From Argopecten irradians (Eukaryota; Mollusca; Bivalvia; Pectinida; Pectinidae): DNA of 64,000 nucleotides. The notes under the pieces are model-generated. The model did not search any database and was not told where the DNA came from. It worked only from the letters and a program-made list of their open reading frames with translations. Shown piece after piece: positions 1 through 13,000 of the stretch (position 1 is its first letter; each line of letters begins with the position of its first letter). Where the stretch lies: assembly GCF_041381155.1 (NCBI RefSeq), contig NC_091142.1, forward strand, positions 40,163,604 to 40,227,603, written 5' to 3'. A program made the translations under genes and the position numbers.

Positions 1-152
1 GCGAGATTTTCGATATCGTAAAAATGACGTCATTCCGGTGAATGTGACGTCACTATTTAGCGGAACTTAATGACGTTTTCATTCACCGGAAGGTTCAAGT
101 TGTGGGTCATGTTAGAAAAAGTTCATTCAGATGTGGAACATATTCACGAGAT

Positions 153-193
153 CGTATTGACGGATAAAGCATTTCGTATTGACGGATAAAGCA
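153..193. repeat. 22-bp direct repeat, two units
   Basis: CGTATTGACGGATAAAGCA occurs at 153 and again at 175, a perfect 19-bp match with a 22-bp period. There is no array beyond two units. Confidence 0.8.
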
Positions 194-922
194 TAAGTAT
201 ATCCGGCAGTAGTTATCTGTCAGTATGTGGGGCAGTTGCAGGATAAATTTATGATTATGGCAGCACGGCCAAAAATCATTATACAAGTCATCCATGTTTT
301 TGCGTTTTAATACTGAAGCACACTAAATAAACTGTTCACATTCCATTAGTATTAAGGTAGTACCACAATGCATGCATGGAGATAGTTATCTAAACCAAAA
401 ATATCGAAATATTACAAACACTCAGACAAAGACATGCGATATACAAGGTATTCAGTATTTAAAAACAAGTAAAGCAATAAGGCATCAATTAACGAAATAT
501 TGAATCACAACGTTTTGTATGGTATCTCAAATGTAGCGATACCAACCAACATTAAATTACACATAGCTGACTGCTTTGTGTCACTCGCTTGCTACGATAA
601 AAGCATATTAACAATTAATCATGTTTTAAAAAAAAATTATCTGTCTGTTCGATTTAATTTTTTATATCATGCTTTACTTTATATACCATGCATGTTACAT
701 ATGCACACGGCAATATAACTGTCAGAACCACCTAATCAATGATATCGCTATAATAGTATGACATCACAATGAGTTGTATACAATGTGAAATGAACATGAA
801 TTTTTTTTTTATTAGATTGTGTTATTTAGTGAGTCCGATTGGTTATAAATTATCATCAAGGTGCGTGGATGAATACATGTCTTTCTAATTTACAAAATGA
901 TGATATTGGAGAGAGAGAAGTT

Positions 923-970
923 GTTATGGTTTGCATATAACAAACTGTTATGGTTTGCATATAACAAACT
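923..970. repeat. 24-bp direct repeat, two units
   Basis: Two identical adjacent 24-bp units begin GTTATGGTTTGCATATAACA. Each unit contains the octamer-like TTTGCATA and is partly palindromic (GTTAT...ATAAC). Confidence 0.85.
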
Positions 971-1659
971 CCTGAGAGTATTGCTCTTTAAGAGACTGTC
1001 AGACTCTGGATATTTCACTGATCAATCTTACAGTTACGTGTAATTAGTTATTTCAGTACATACCAGCAGTATACATATTTAAACATGTTTGACGAAAGGA
1101 ACTATGGATGGATACATTAATTAAAAAATACTAATTGAAAGTGGGAAGCTTTGTGTTATCATGCATGACTAGATATTCGGTTGACAGACTCGTGAGTTTG
1201 AGCAGGTGGGTGCGAAGGATGCGATGCACTAGTATTGTAGTAGTAATTAATTCCGTCCTGGTGCACTTTCAAAACAACAGGAATAGTGTCATCGTCAGGA
1301 GTCATGGTAACCGCTTCCATCTCTTTCACCAGTCATGCGAATCGATCGACATTTTGTGCGTGCCATGCGTTATATCACAGCATTGGATAAAATCCTACAC
1401 AGTATTCCGCCCGGAAATTAACTTTTAGTTTACAGAATGGACCGTTCAAACACAATCGTTTTTCTTATTGGTGGAAAAAAAACGTCATAATTAATGTTTT
1501 CTTTGTGTCGATGTTAAAAAAATATCTTAACGATCTAAAATTTACGTTTGTTTAAAACTGGAGCGATGGGTAAGCTGACAGAATCTGATGAAGCCTATTG
1601 AGGATGCACGGTTGGGTTCAACTAGAACGGTAGTACTGACGTCAACAGGTCGCTAAAGA

Positions 1660-2730
1660 ATGGCATTTAGAAATGTTAGCCGTAAAACCATTGTCGTATC
1701 ACTGACGTCAATAGTATCCTTGTTTTACGTTTTGGGGCTATTTAGCCTTGGAGAACAGCCATCGGACCCCATTTATATTGACTTTGCTACCAACTTCTCA
1801 TACCCTTTGGAGGTCGACATGGTCAAGTTGGTCTCTGATTATAAAAAGGGTTATATCATTAGAGAGGAAGTTATTAATCCGTTCCCTTACGGATTCATCA
1901 GGAACCCTTCGCACAAATGCAAACTGACTGAGCCAGAGCTTCAAATTCAGAAGCATGTCCACGTCCTATTCATGGTGAAATCTGCTTTCGATAACAGGCG
2001 GTACCGGGACGCCATTCGCCGAACATGGGGCCGTGAAGGATATCTCATGCATTTTAATATTAAAACTGTCTTCACTGTCGGAGTCCCCAAAGATAGAAGG
2101 ATGATTGCCAAGATCAAAAGCGAAAGTGATCTAACGAAAGACATAGTCCAAGTAGACCACATTGATACCTACTTCAACAATACACTAAAAATGATGGCAG
2201 AGTTCAAATGGGTTGTGGAATTTTGTCAAAATGCTAAATTTGTGGTTTTGATAGACGATGATTACTTTGTATCACCTGAATCCCTAATTGGCATGCTGGA
2301 ATATTCGCGGGACGTGAGAAAAACAAAACTACTTTACATGGGGAATAAAATCTCTAAAAGCAAACCGAGAAGAGAACGTTGGAGTAAGTGGTACGTTTCT
2401 TATTCAGAATATCCGTTTGATTTATATCCGGATTTCATCAATGCAGGAACGATAATTATGTCCATGGACTTCGTCATTGATGCCCAAATCGCCATGAGAT
2501 ACACCAAGGTGTTTCGGCTAGATGATATATTCCTATCTATAGTGGCCAAAAAACTGGAGGTGTCTGCTGTTGGGTCAAAGCGTGTGTTCAGTAGAAACGT
2601 GATGCCATGGGATAGGCTGAATTTCGAGTTCCTCGCTACCGCACACCATTACAAACCATCGGATATACGTTGGCTATGGAGAAGACATGGGCGAATGAAA
2701 AACGCAGATATGCGTCCTAGACCCGATTGA
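1660..2730 (+). CDS. Beta-1,3-glycosyltransferase, family GT31 (brainiac-like)
   Basis: Single-exon ORF of 356 residues for a Golgi type II membrane enzyme that transfers a sugar from a UDP donor in a beta-1,3 linkage. Seen: a short basic cytosolic tail (1-10), a hydrophobic anchor (about 11-30), a stem, and the GT31 catalytic domain from about residue 99. Landmarks are RRTWGRE (120-126), the metal-binding DxD motif as DDD (199-201, in LIDDDYFVS), the substrate-loop signature DFINAGTII (258-266) and RLDDIFL (286-292) where the family has its acidic EDV/DDV motif. Sequons lie at N45 and N173. DDDYFVS and the DDIFLSIVAKKL block resemble Drosophila brainiac more than the vertebrate B3GALT group, so a glycolipid GlcNAc- or Gal-transferase is plausible. 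The exact acceptor cannot be read. The start is well fixed: an in-frame TAA lies at 1654-1656 and the context is A at -3 and G at +4. Molluscs have many GT31 paralogues, so orthology is not claimed. Confidence 0.9.
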   Translation: MAFRNVSRKTIVVSLTSIVSLFYVLGLFSLGEQPSDPIYIDFATNFSYPLEVDMVKLVSDYKKGYIIREEVINPFPYGFIRNPSHKCKLTEPELQIQKHVHVLFMVKSAFDNRRYRDAIRRTWGREGYLMHFNIKTVFTVGVPKDRRMIAKIKSESDLTKDIVQVDHIDTYFNNTLKMMAEFKWVVEFCQNAKFVVLIDDDYFVSPESLIGMLEYSRDVRKTKLLYMGNKISKSKPRRERWSKWYVSYSEYPFDLYPDFINAGTIIMSMDFVIDAQIAMRYTKVFRLDDIFLSIVAKKLEVSAVGSKRVFSRNVMPWDRLNFEFLATAHHYKPSDIRWLWRRHGRMKNADMRPRPD

Positions 2731-3218
2731 TATTATAAATATACATCATGGTCTTCAAGGTCATCGGTTATGTCATGGAAATGATAAAATATATCACGTT
2801 TATGTGGTTCATTATAAGGTTCTAAATCAGTCAGAGGAAATGTGAACAAATTCAAAGAGGTCTTAGTGTTTCAACACCAAAGTATCTATGTTAACTTAAT
2901 ATACAATGTAGTCATAATCAGCTGTGTATAACTCTATGTACTGTTCATCTGTTACTGCTGATCTGTAATTTATGTAAATTTATCTATTTATTTTCTAATT
3001 TTTAAGGTGTTCTTATTTCTATGTCATTGTGTGTATTTTTTAATTTTAATCTTTTTGTTAAAACGTGCAACGTATTCAAAATTTAATCAAATATACCTGC
3101 ATATAAGAAAAGCGTAGGAGTTACGCCCCTTCATACAACGTACATTGTATATGATATGCCAGACAAAATAATGGTTCAAATTGCTTGCTTCGTTATTATT
3201 TTTGTCCAGTCACTACTT

Positions 3219-3224
3219 AATAAA
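3219..3224 (+). promoter_or_regulatory. Possible poly(A) signal of the GT31 gene
   Basis: AATAAA about 490 nt after the stop codon, in AT-rich sequence. The hexamer is common in this composition, so this is only a candidate. Confidence 0.35.
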
Positions 3225-4963
3225 CACACACAATTTTTATTAAAATTGAATGCAGCAGATTTTTTTTCAATTTTTGGATGAAATTACCAGTGTAAATACA
3301 AATGTACACCAGTAACAAACTCCATTATGTTATTTCAACATGAAAAATGGGGCATAAAGTCATAAAATGTTAAATGTTGTGTCCAGTAATATCTGTTAGA
3401 CAAATGTATCTATCGTGCTTTTCTCGTACATAAAACAAACAAAACAGGATTGCCAGTACTGGAAGATATTTAATAAATAAATCACCTAATATCTAGATAG
3501 AATTAAATAATCAACAACTGCATAGATGTTGTGATAAGTATTTACAATGGAGAGAATGACTAGTGGTTCTGGCACATGTGATCTCCTTTACAACAGCAAA
3601 ACCAAACCAGTGTGTACACCACAAATTTTTTTGCGTAATAATATAGCCTCGATTATCTCCCCTGATCAGGAAAAGTGATCATGACAGATTATCTCCCCTT
3701 TCACAATAAAAAACATGACATATTTTTAAACAGAAAGTTTAAACATTACATTTGATAATATCATTGATATTGAAAAATATGTTATCTTACATTCGTTCAA
3801 ACATAATACAAGAAATACATATTTCCTGTATATTTTCATATTTATTTTGAAATATGAAAAATAAACACTCACAAACTATACCCAAAACATGATCAACTAT
3901 TGTTGATATAAAATGGAGATACACTGTATACAATAATTACATCAGTGTGTGATACTAACAATTTCTCATATTTACATAATTAGGACATAATTTATCAATA
4001 TTATTCATAAAAAAAATCAAATACTGTACTTTACAATGCCCACAAGACCTTAATGATGACAAATACATTTGTACAACATATGTTTAGGGTGACATGGTGG
4101 ATCTTTTCCTCCTATCTTTTTGTGTACAGTTTATCAACACTTTTGGCATAACAAATACATATTGATTATGTTGCCTCTTTTGTTTTAAATTAATATCAAA
4201 ACAATATCTTAGATTTTAATTATCAACAGAAAAATCTTAGATAAGAAGCAAGCTATTATTTAGATTGTGCAGTACGAGTTTATCCAAAATTTATCTTTAT
4301 AACCATACCAGAATTATTTGACCATTTATATCACAATTTAAAGCTAATTGTAGTTACCATTTAAAATCCTGTGTTTGAAATAATATTGGAAAATATATAT
4401 TCAACAATTAAAAAAAACGAATATTGTTATGTATATTTTTTGTTTGACTGGTTTTTCCATAAGCAGCAGTCAATCAAATACATTCGTGATTTAGTTTACC
4501 AGTATCTTTTTTAATAAAAAAAATGTTATAAAACATTCGATGGTATTTCAATAGTTATTAAAACTAAATTATTTAAGCAAGACATGCAGTAACCCATTAC
4601 AATGATTCACATTATATTAACCAAAATTGTGTATTCTATATCAGATGATAACCAGTTATAAAAATTTCAGATCTTGAAAAGAATGTAGATTTATATGAGA
4701 ATAATAGACATGTTGGGCTATAAAAATCTAATCTACATTCATATATGTATTGTACAATGGAATTAAAACTATACTAATATTATTTAAAGATCTGAAATCT
4801 CAATTAACATGCATGGATGATGAAAATTAATACACACAAATGTTGACTTCCACAAAATATTTGACATTAACACTTAACACTGTATTTAAGCAATCATTAG
4901 AGGAATTTCTTAATCATACACAGATAATGACCAATTAAAAAAACCCAAATATTCCATATATCA

Positions 4964-5219
4964 TATTCGACCCAATAAGGGGCTCATTCCTATAAGCTCC
5001 CCTCCCCTTTATTAGACTTCAATTTCACTTACTTCGAATTAAATGCAGACTGAAAATATGAAAACTGTATTTTTTTTCTTAGTGATTTCTTTTGCAAATT
5101 AATTTATTACTTATGTTGTAAAATAATTTTATGAAAGGCTAGTCCAAATTTGTTTCTATTAAGCACCCCATTATTTGCTTCAATTTTTTAAGTGCGCTGG
5201 GCGCTTATTGGGTCGAATA
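4964..5219. mobile_element. MITE-like element with TATTCGACCCAATAAG termini
   Basis: The left end reads TATTCGACCCAATAAG and the right end is its complement, giving near-perfect terminal inverted repeats of about 16 bp around a 256-bp element. Subterminal C-rich and G-rich stretches (GGGGCTC, GGGCGCTT) also pair. There is no ORF. The superfamily is not determined. Confidence 0.65.
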
Positions 5220-5491
5220 CGATAGATTTATACACTGACACATTCATCAGAGCCTCTTTCTGCACAAATGTGGTGCATTCTGATAACACACAGCAACAAA
5301 AGTATCCAATTGATTATCATAAATAAAAAAATCCTTTGATGTTATTTATAAATTATAAATACAATTGTCAATATTTACAGCAGACAATTGAACCAACATG
5401 GCGTAACACACTAAAATCCATACACAAGTCTACACATGTCTCTCAAACATTCTTCTAGAAATAAAATCTTAATGTAATTTAGCTTTATATA

Positions 5492-5998
5492 CAGTGGAAC
5501 TCGGTTAATATAAACTCGAAGGGACCGAGATAAAACTTCGAGTTATCCAAGTGTTCAAATTAAGCGAGTTCTCATGTCTACTGACGATCTCTTTACTTGG
5601 TATATACAAATTGTATAGACTAGTTCCATGTCGTAAAATGATGTGAACAAGAGATGTCAAAATCGCCGATGATAGTAGCAAAATTATAACAATAAAACCG
5701 AGATATATATTTTGAAATGCTGTTCTACAGCAGATTTATGAAAAAGAAAATCAGCATTTTCGGCGAACTTGTTGCCCAAAATATCTGATTTCGAGTTATA
5801 AGAATATTTTATGTATAATTTTTGTCATTCTAACGCAAAATTTACTTTGTATTATCTGAGTTCTTCAAGTTTTCCGAATTTGAATTATCCGAGTTCTTTA
5901 AACAAAGGTAAAGAGAGAATTCCGCCGGGACCGGCAAAGTAATTCGTATTTAGCCGGGTTGTCGAATTATCCAAGTTCGTATCAACCAAGTTCCACTA
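5492..5998. mobile_element. Non-autonomous Tc1/mariner-pogo-like element
   Basis: The left end is CAGTGGAACTCGGTTAATAT and the right end, read as complement, starts TAGTGGAACTTGGTTGATAC. Both ends are flanked by TA, the target duplication of the Tc1/mariner superfamily. CAGTGGAAC plus CTCGGTT resembles Tigger/pogo termini. The interior repeats the theme of TTCGAGTTAT-like segments and has no transposase frame, so it is a deletion derivative of about 507 bp. Confidence 0.7.
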
Positions 5999-6287
5999 TA
6001 TTATAGATTTACCTATTTAAGTAAGAATATATATATATTATGTATTATATAAAGCTACCTAGCTATGGAATTATATATATGTATATATTCATGAGTTAAA
6101 TTAAACCTAAATACCATATATCTAAATATTACCAAATTATTTCAGAAGAATTTTTTTACCTCAGTTACAGTAGACTATGAAAGTTCATTTTAATCTGAAG
6201 GTACCTGGGTTTTCATTGTAAATGCATTTCTCATTTGGAATGTCTCATGAAGCTGTTGAAATTTAATTTGTTCTATATCACCCTGGG

Positions 6288-7012
6288 TTAGCAATCAACT
6301 AGCGTGGAATTAGACATTGCGCCATAGTGATTAGGACCAAGTCCCTTCATCGTTCCAAAGTCTGTCATCGCATGATTTCGATTATCAGAGGAACTTCCTC
6401 GTGACTTGTTCGACCGTGCAGAACGATTTGATTTAGCTGAATGAGTATCAGATGTTGATGAACTATTATTCCATTCGCGATCTTTGGTATCAATCCCAGA
6501 GTCTTCAGACATTGGAGAACCATTGTTTCTATAATTAGCTGCCCAGCCAAGACCTTTAGCTTGAGCTGCGGCCAGATAACGTTTACGACGATTCATTTTG
6601 TAGATTCTTATTCTCTCTTCCTCCTCCTCCTCATCGTCTAAAACTTTGTCCCATCGTAAACTCTCTGTGGTGTGTTTACTGACCGTCGCACTACTCGCAC
6701 TTTTCAGGGCAGGTTTGTTATTAGATCGTTGTCCTTTGGTTCCGTTTTGAGGTACACGGTTGGCCACTTTGGCTGAAGTCTTCTGCAGCTTGGCAGATTT
6801 TTGTGGAGTATTTGTAGGATCACTGGGAGAAGGAGAAGGTTGGGGAGATTTCACAATCTGAGGTAATGTGTTAGCACCATCAGTAACCTCACTGATATCA
6901 TCCCGGGATAAATCCTCTCCATCGCCTCGCAGGCTTCCTTCATCGTGCACACTCTCTCCACTCTCCTGGACATTGGAAGCCTTTGTAACAGGGGAAGCAC
7001 TCTTAGAATCTC
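6288..7012 (-). CDS. LIAT1: LIAT1 exon 2 (terminal coding exon)
   Basis: Carries residues 75-315, including the conserved ESLRWD and ERIRIYKMNRRKRY core and the stop. The open frame extends upstream into the intron to 7046, but its apparent ATG there lies upstream of the acceptor TTTCAG at 7013-7018 and is not the start. Confidence 0.88.
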
Positions 7013-10000
7013 CTGAAACAGCAAATAGAATACCAGTTAATAGCACAATTGAATTAGTTTATATCAGTTAATAGCACAATTAAATTAGTTTTTACCAGTT
7101 AACATCCTCGATGCTACAGGGGTTCCTATCACTTACGATCTCTACACCCCTGGACTATCTCATAGTAAAACTGGAGGCAACAGAACAGGTAATTGAGTCC
7201 TTTGAAGTCCATCAAAGGAGCCGTATAACGGTACACTGTCTGGCTGTGATGTTAGGCGTTACTCTCTCTGTAGTCTTTAAACGAAATATTTGCTGGCCTG
7301 TGATTGGTCAAATGTTTCCCACTGAGCTGCCTTCAATTTTACTATGAGATAGTCCAGGGGTGTAGAGATCGTAAGTGATTGAAACCCTTGGAGCATCAAG
7401 GATGACCAGTTAAAAGCATAATTATATTAGTTTGCAATAGTTAGCACAATCAAATTAGTTTATACCAGTTAACACAATCAAATTAGTTTATACCAGTTAA
7501 TAGCACACTTATATAAGTTATATCAGTTAGAACGATTAAATTAGCTAGTTTATACCAGTTAACACAATCAAATTAGTTTACACTAGTTAGCACAAATAAA
7601 TTAGTTTATACCAGTTAGCACAATTATATTAGTTTATAAAACTTATCACAATCAAATTAGTTTACACTAGTTAACACACTTACATTAGTTCATACCAGTT
7701 AACAAAATTAAATTATTTGATACAAGTTATCACAATCAAATTAGTTTATACCAGTTAACACAATTAAATAAGTTTTTAGTTTATTTATTGATAATTTATC
7801 AATTTGCACACATGAACAAATCATTTGTCTCCAATTTTATGAGTCGAATTTGTCAGTGATTTACGGGACTCGCCTAGACAAGTCCTGGACTCATGAATTT
7901 TCTGTGGGACTCAACAAAATTTTGGGAATCCTCTATATTTCTTTGTACTTGGACTCATTAAAATTTGAAAATTAGTGTTCTGGACTCACCTTAAAAAATT
8001 CTACATAAAATGCTGTTTGTGTGATTTTGCACATGATTGTATTTTTGTGACCTTGAAGTCAAGGTCATTAAAGATGCTCCACCGCCGACAAATGGTATTT
8101 TTTCACCATCAAAAACAGGAGCAGACGATTTAGTATTTTTCTTCAGTTACAAAAGTTACTTACTTTACACTATTACCACCATTGAAAATTTTGAGCTTCT
8201 AATTTTACTTAAAGTTAAATATACGAAAAATAATTAATTGCATCCCGAAAAAATTCCGTGGCACTATATCTTATATGGAATGAAGTAATGATTGCGCATG
8301 CACCAAAGGCAAAATAAATTATTTTATGTTATTTTTTGTGTTAATTAGGCATATATATACACGATTAAACACCAATTATTGTTCAAATAATGAATATCAT
8401 TTATGCTCTGTCGGCATGGGGTAATTAAAAATGTAATGGTAATTAATTGTAATGCATTACAATTTTTCAAGTAATTGAATGTAATGTGTAATTGAAGCAA
8501 ATTTCAATTACATGTAATGGTAGTTTAATTAATTACATTACAAAAATGCATGTAATGCTCAATTACTTTTCAATTACATTTCAATTACATGTGATTTTTT
8601 TTAAGGATATGAATATAGATAGATTTGTCATATTACATTTTCCATATTTCTGTTCTTCCTAATGTTTTTGTCTTCATTTTAGCTTTAGTATTCTTATGAT
8701 TAGTTAACATGCATGTCTACAATATAGTTTGATAAAAGTTCTTTAGAACAATGTCTTTCCCACATATGCCCTTAATTGTATTAAATCAGGTTCAAAATAA
8801 AGTTTGGTTTGAAGAACATGGGGTCTAGACAAGCTACCTGGTAATTATAGATAATCATACCTTGGGGCAAACAGCTGAAGTATGAACAATTGGTCGTTAC
8901 CTTCACTATTGCAGAGCAAGGTATAATGTTAGAATCACACCTAATGTGAAATTCAAAGTGATACTATAGGTATATGGCTTAATAAAAGATTTAGTTTCCA
9001 GCACAAATTAGTTTAAGAAAATTAATATACATTTATATATATATAGACAAAAATATGGGGTAAAATACATTACATTGACCGTCACATTTATAGAATTTCA
9101 AAAGTGGCAAAGTTACAATATATCATGTAAACACAATTATTACCTAATACTTTTTTTTATATTTCTGTTACTTCTACCAATGTAGTCTGTCTAGTATCCA
9201 TACTATGTAATATTTCTGATCACACCAATTTTGAAAGTCTGATTATTATCAATGTAACGTAAAAAATTAAATGTACTTTGATATGATTGTATTGACCGAC
9301 AATGGACTGTTCTTTTAAATGTAATATTTGGATATTTAAAGTACATTATTAATGAATGCATATCTTAAATTAGTATACAAATGTACATGGATATGTATTG
9401 TATAAAGATAGCTATTTTTACAATAGTGCCAAGTCTTTTTCTTTTAGTAAAAACTGAAAGTAATGTGTAATTTAATTAATTACATTGGTAAAGTAATGGT
9501 AATTTAATTAATTATATTGCAAAATACATGTAATGGTAATGGTAATGGTAATGCCATTTTAAAATGTAATGTGTAATTTAATTAATTACATTGCTATGTA
9601 ATTGAACCCATCCCTGAATATATATACACAATACAGAGACACTTTGTTTGTTTTTTGTTGGTTTTTTTTGTGCTTATACATCCTACAGCCAGGGTCATTT
9701 AAGGAGTACATGCCAAGTTTAGAAGGTGGAGGGAAGCCAAAGTACTTGGCAAAACTCAAAATCGGAGGGCTAAATTAATATGACAGAAAACCTTCACCAC
9801 TCCCCCAGTGTGATCCAGCTTTATTGACTATATATATATAATAACCTCTAAGTACTTAGCATTTAATGGAACACCTCCATCAATTTTAGTACAATGTACC
9901 CGATATTTAATGGAACACCTCCATCAATTTTAGTACAATGTACCCGATATTTAATGGTACACCTCCATCAATTTTAGTACAATGTACCGATATTAATGGT

Positions 10001-13000
10001 ACCTCCATCAATTTTAGTACAGTACCGATATTTAATGGTACACCTCCATCAATTTTAGTACAATGTACCCGATATTTAATGGTACACCTCCATCAATTTT
10101 AGTACAATGTACCCGATATTAAATGGTACACCTCCATCAATTTTAGTACAATGTACCCGATATTAAATGGTACACCTCCATCAATTTTAGTACAATGTAC
10201 CCGATATTTAATGGTACACCTCCATCAATTTTAGTACAATGTACCCGATATTTAATGGTACACCTCCATCAATTTTAGTACAACAATGTACCCGATATTT
10301 TAATGGTACACCTACATCAATTTTAGTACAATAGTACCCGATATTTAATGGTACACCTCCATCAATTTTAGTACAATGTACCCGATATTTAATGGTACAC
10401 CTCCATCAATTTTAGTACAATGTACCCGATATTTAATGGTACACCTCCATCAATTTTAGTACAATGTACCCGATATTTAATGGTACACCTCCATCAATTT
10501 TAGTACAATGTACCCGATATTTAATGGTACACCTCCATCAATTTTAGTACAATGTACCTGATATTTAAAATTCAAGGTCAGTTATCACTATTTGCTGGAC
10601 TTTCAAAGTCAATGTGTTCATATATATATAGATCCATTTCCATGTATTGTACTGTAGAGCTTTGTTTGGTAACAATACTTTGATATGGATTTCACAATCA
10701 GAAAATTGATCAACAATTCACAGATACGTTAACATGTTTACAAACAAACTCAAGCCATTAGTATCATCCTGAAATGAGCATATTGATTACTCAGCCCTAT
10801 ACCACTGAGTTCACACTGGAGTAGTCTACTCAGTATAGGATGGGATTCACACAGGACACTTCAAACTTGGTATCCTTCATTTTAAACCTGGCTTATATTA
10901 GTCACCACCTCTTATAATGACCACCTGTTAATATAGTACCATTTTCTTTGGGTCCCAAAGTTTCAATACAATTTGACCTTTGTGTAAAGACCAGTTGGCT
11001 ATTGAGATCATTATTTCTTTGTTCCTTAAAAGGTCTGAATAGACAAGTTTGACCATATATGATCAGCGTCCAATCAAACTTGTTTATGATATATATCTGT
11101 ACATAATTTGAAGCTTTATAATATATATCTGTACATAATTTGAAGCTTTATGATATATATCTGTACATAATTTGAAGCTTTATAATATATATCTGTACAT
11201 AATTTGAAGCTTTATAATATATATCTGTACATAATTTGAAGCTTTATGATATATATCTGTACATAATTTGAAGCTTTATAATATATATCTGTACATAATT
11301 TGAAGCTTTATAATATATATCTGTACATAATTTGAAGCTTTATAATGTATATCTGTACATAATTTTTCAAGCTTCATAATATATATCTGTACATAATTTG
11401 AAGCTTTATAATATATATCTGTACATAATTTGAAGCTTTATAATATATATCTGTACATAATTTGAAGCTTTATAATGTATATCTGTACATAATTTTTCAA
11501 GTCATAGCACTCAATTTCGACTTGTATTAAGAGAGGGATATCCACAGTTTTACCAGTGTGAGATTTTTCTATCGCACCTTAGGGTAAAGACAAGCTACAC
11601 GAGATCTACCCACGTACCAAACAATGGTATAACGTCATGACAACAGTATCATGACGTCGCGGTAATAGTATACCTGGCCATGGTCACCAATGCTCAACCC
11701 AATCAAATTCTGCTACACATACATAAATTCATAATATAATGTAGCCAATATCAATAAGCTTTCGAAGGATCTAGCATTCGTCATACTTCAACCATAGCAG
11801 CATAAGATTATCTATATGTTTACATTGCACATACAAGGGTCCTTAAACAAATATATTCTAATTATTCCTTAATGTGTCTTAAAATCAGAACTGTGATGTA
11901 TCATTTATTTTATCGATATGATATGGCCTCATTCCTAAGAGAGAGCTAAATGCCATCCAATAGACTTTGTCACACACACTCAATACAGTCAATAGATTAT
12001 TGTAGGATTTAAAAAACTTTAAAACGTTTGCCATACATCTGTTCTATCTCAACAACCTAAAGAGACATTCCAGAGAGGATTTTGTCTGTTTTAGGGCTAA
12101 GTCGGAAGCCAATACTTACCAGCCCTTACCTGATAGTGGTAGGCTGTAGGCAGGATTTAAATCTAGACAACAAGAATTGATTTTAAATATAAATCTGCTA
12201 CTTGAACTAGAAATATCTGTAAAACTAAAACATCTCCACCTACATATGAAACCATAAATTCAGAATGGGACAGCTAACTAGGACAGTACGAGATGGAACA
12301 GGACAGGATAGAACAGGACAGGGTAGACAAAGAGAGCTTAAAAAAAAAATCAGAAAAAACATGTCTCCAGCCCTCAAAAGTTTCAGTAAGGGACTTTTGA
12401 CATTCATTACCTGAAACAACCTTTGAATTATGTTTGAAACATATATTATTTAGCTCTGAATTTAGCAGCTGCATGGTGATAAAAGTATAACATTCCAATT
12501 TTGTAAACTTATCTTAGTTTACTGTAGAAAGAGCAGTTCAGGAAAACAACAAAGCTTGCCTCTGGCAACTTTTCATAACATTGACTATGTGAATACATGT
12601 TTCCCTAAAACTATCTCAAAATTCTCTTGAAATTCTTAAATCTCTGTGTTCTTCCCTTAAAATTGCAATCCTATATTTATCAGTGCATTAATCAATATTG
12701 CAAAGAAAATCCTTAGTACAATTTGGAAAATTAGCATAAATTTTACCATAAGATGATTAAAATAACAACAACTGAAATTTGATATTAATGTAAAAAACAA
12801 TGTTTGTTTTTAATGATAACAGCATTGAACCTTAGCTGATACAGATGCCAGAGTGATTCCATAAGACCCATTCTCTTAAAAAGTGAGAAAAACAAGAACC
12901 CTAAACATAAGAACAATGAGCACAGTCAATATAATGAGTATATTCTGTCTTTGTATATTACTGAGTAAGCTCCCTTGCAGGTAGGTATCCATTGTGAAGT

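Larger units (their letters stand above)
1..1659. other. Non-coding upstream flank of the GT31 gene
   Basis: I see no credible exon here; the short open frames have no recognisable protein features. Two perfect CRE-type octamers (TGACGTCA) lie at 25-32 and 45-52. They sit inside a 12-bp perfect inverted repeat pair (TTCCGGTGAATG at 33-44, its complement at 80-91), which may be a MITE end rather than a promoter. TGACGTCA recurs just before the gene, near 1638. The rest is AT-rich and holds two short direct repeats, listed separately. Confidence 0.6.
2731..6287. other. Intergenic region with 3' UTR of the GT31 gene
   Basis: No coding exon is visible. The 5' part is probably the 3' UTR of the upstream gene, with a possible poly(A) signal near 3219. 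The remainder is AT-rich sequence with two MITE-like elements (4964-5219 and 5492-5998). The last few hundred bases (about 6000-6287) are AT-rich and should contain the 3' UTR of the minus-strand LIAT1 gene. Confidence 0.6.

Noticed and set aside
7111..7347. 78-codon plus-strand ORF
   Set aside because: Lies entirely inside the long-inverted-repeat MITE at 7103-7404.
8037..8237. 66-codon plus-strand ORF
   Set aside because: Mostly inside the TTAA MITE copy 1; the homologous stretch of copy 2 does not conserve a frame as a gene would.
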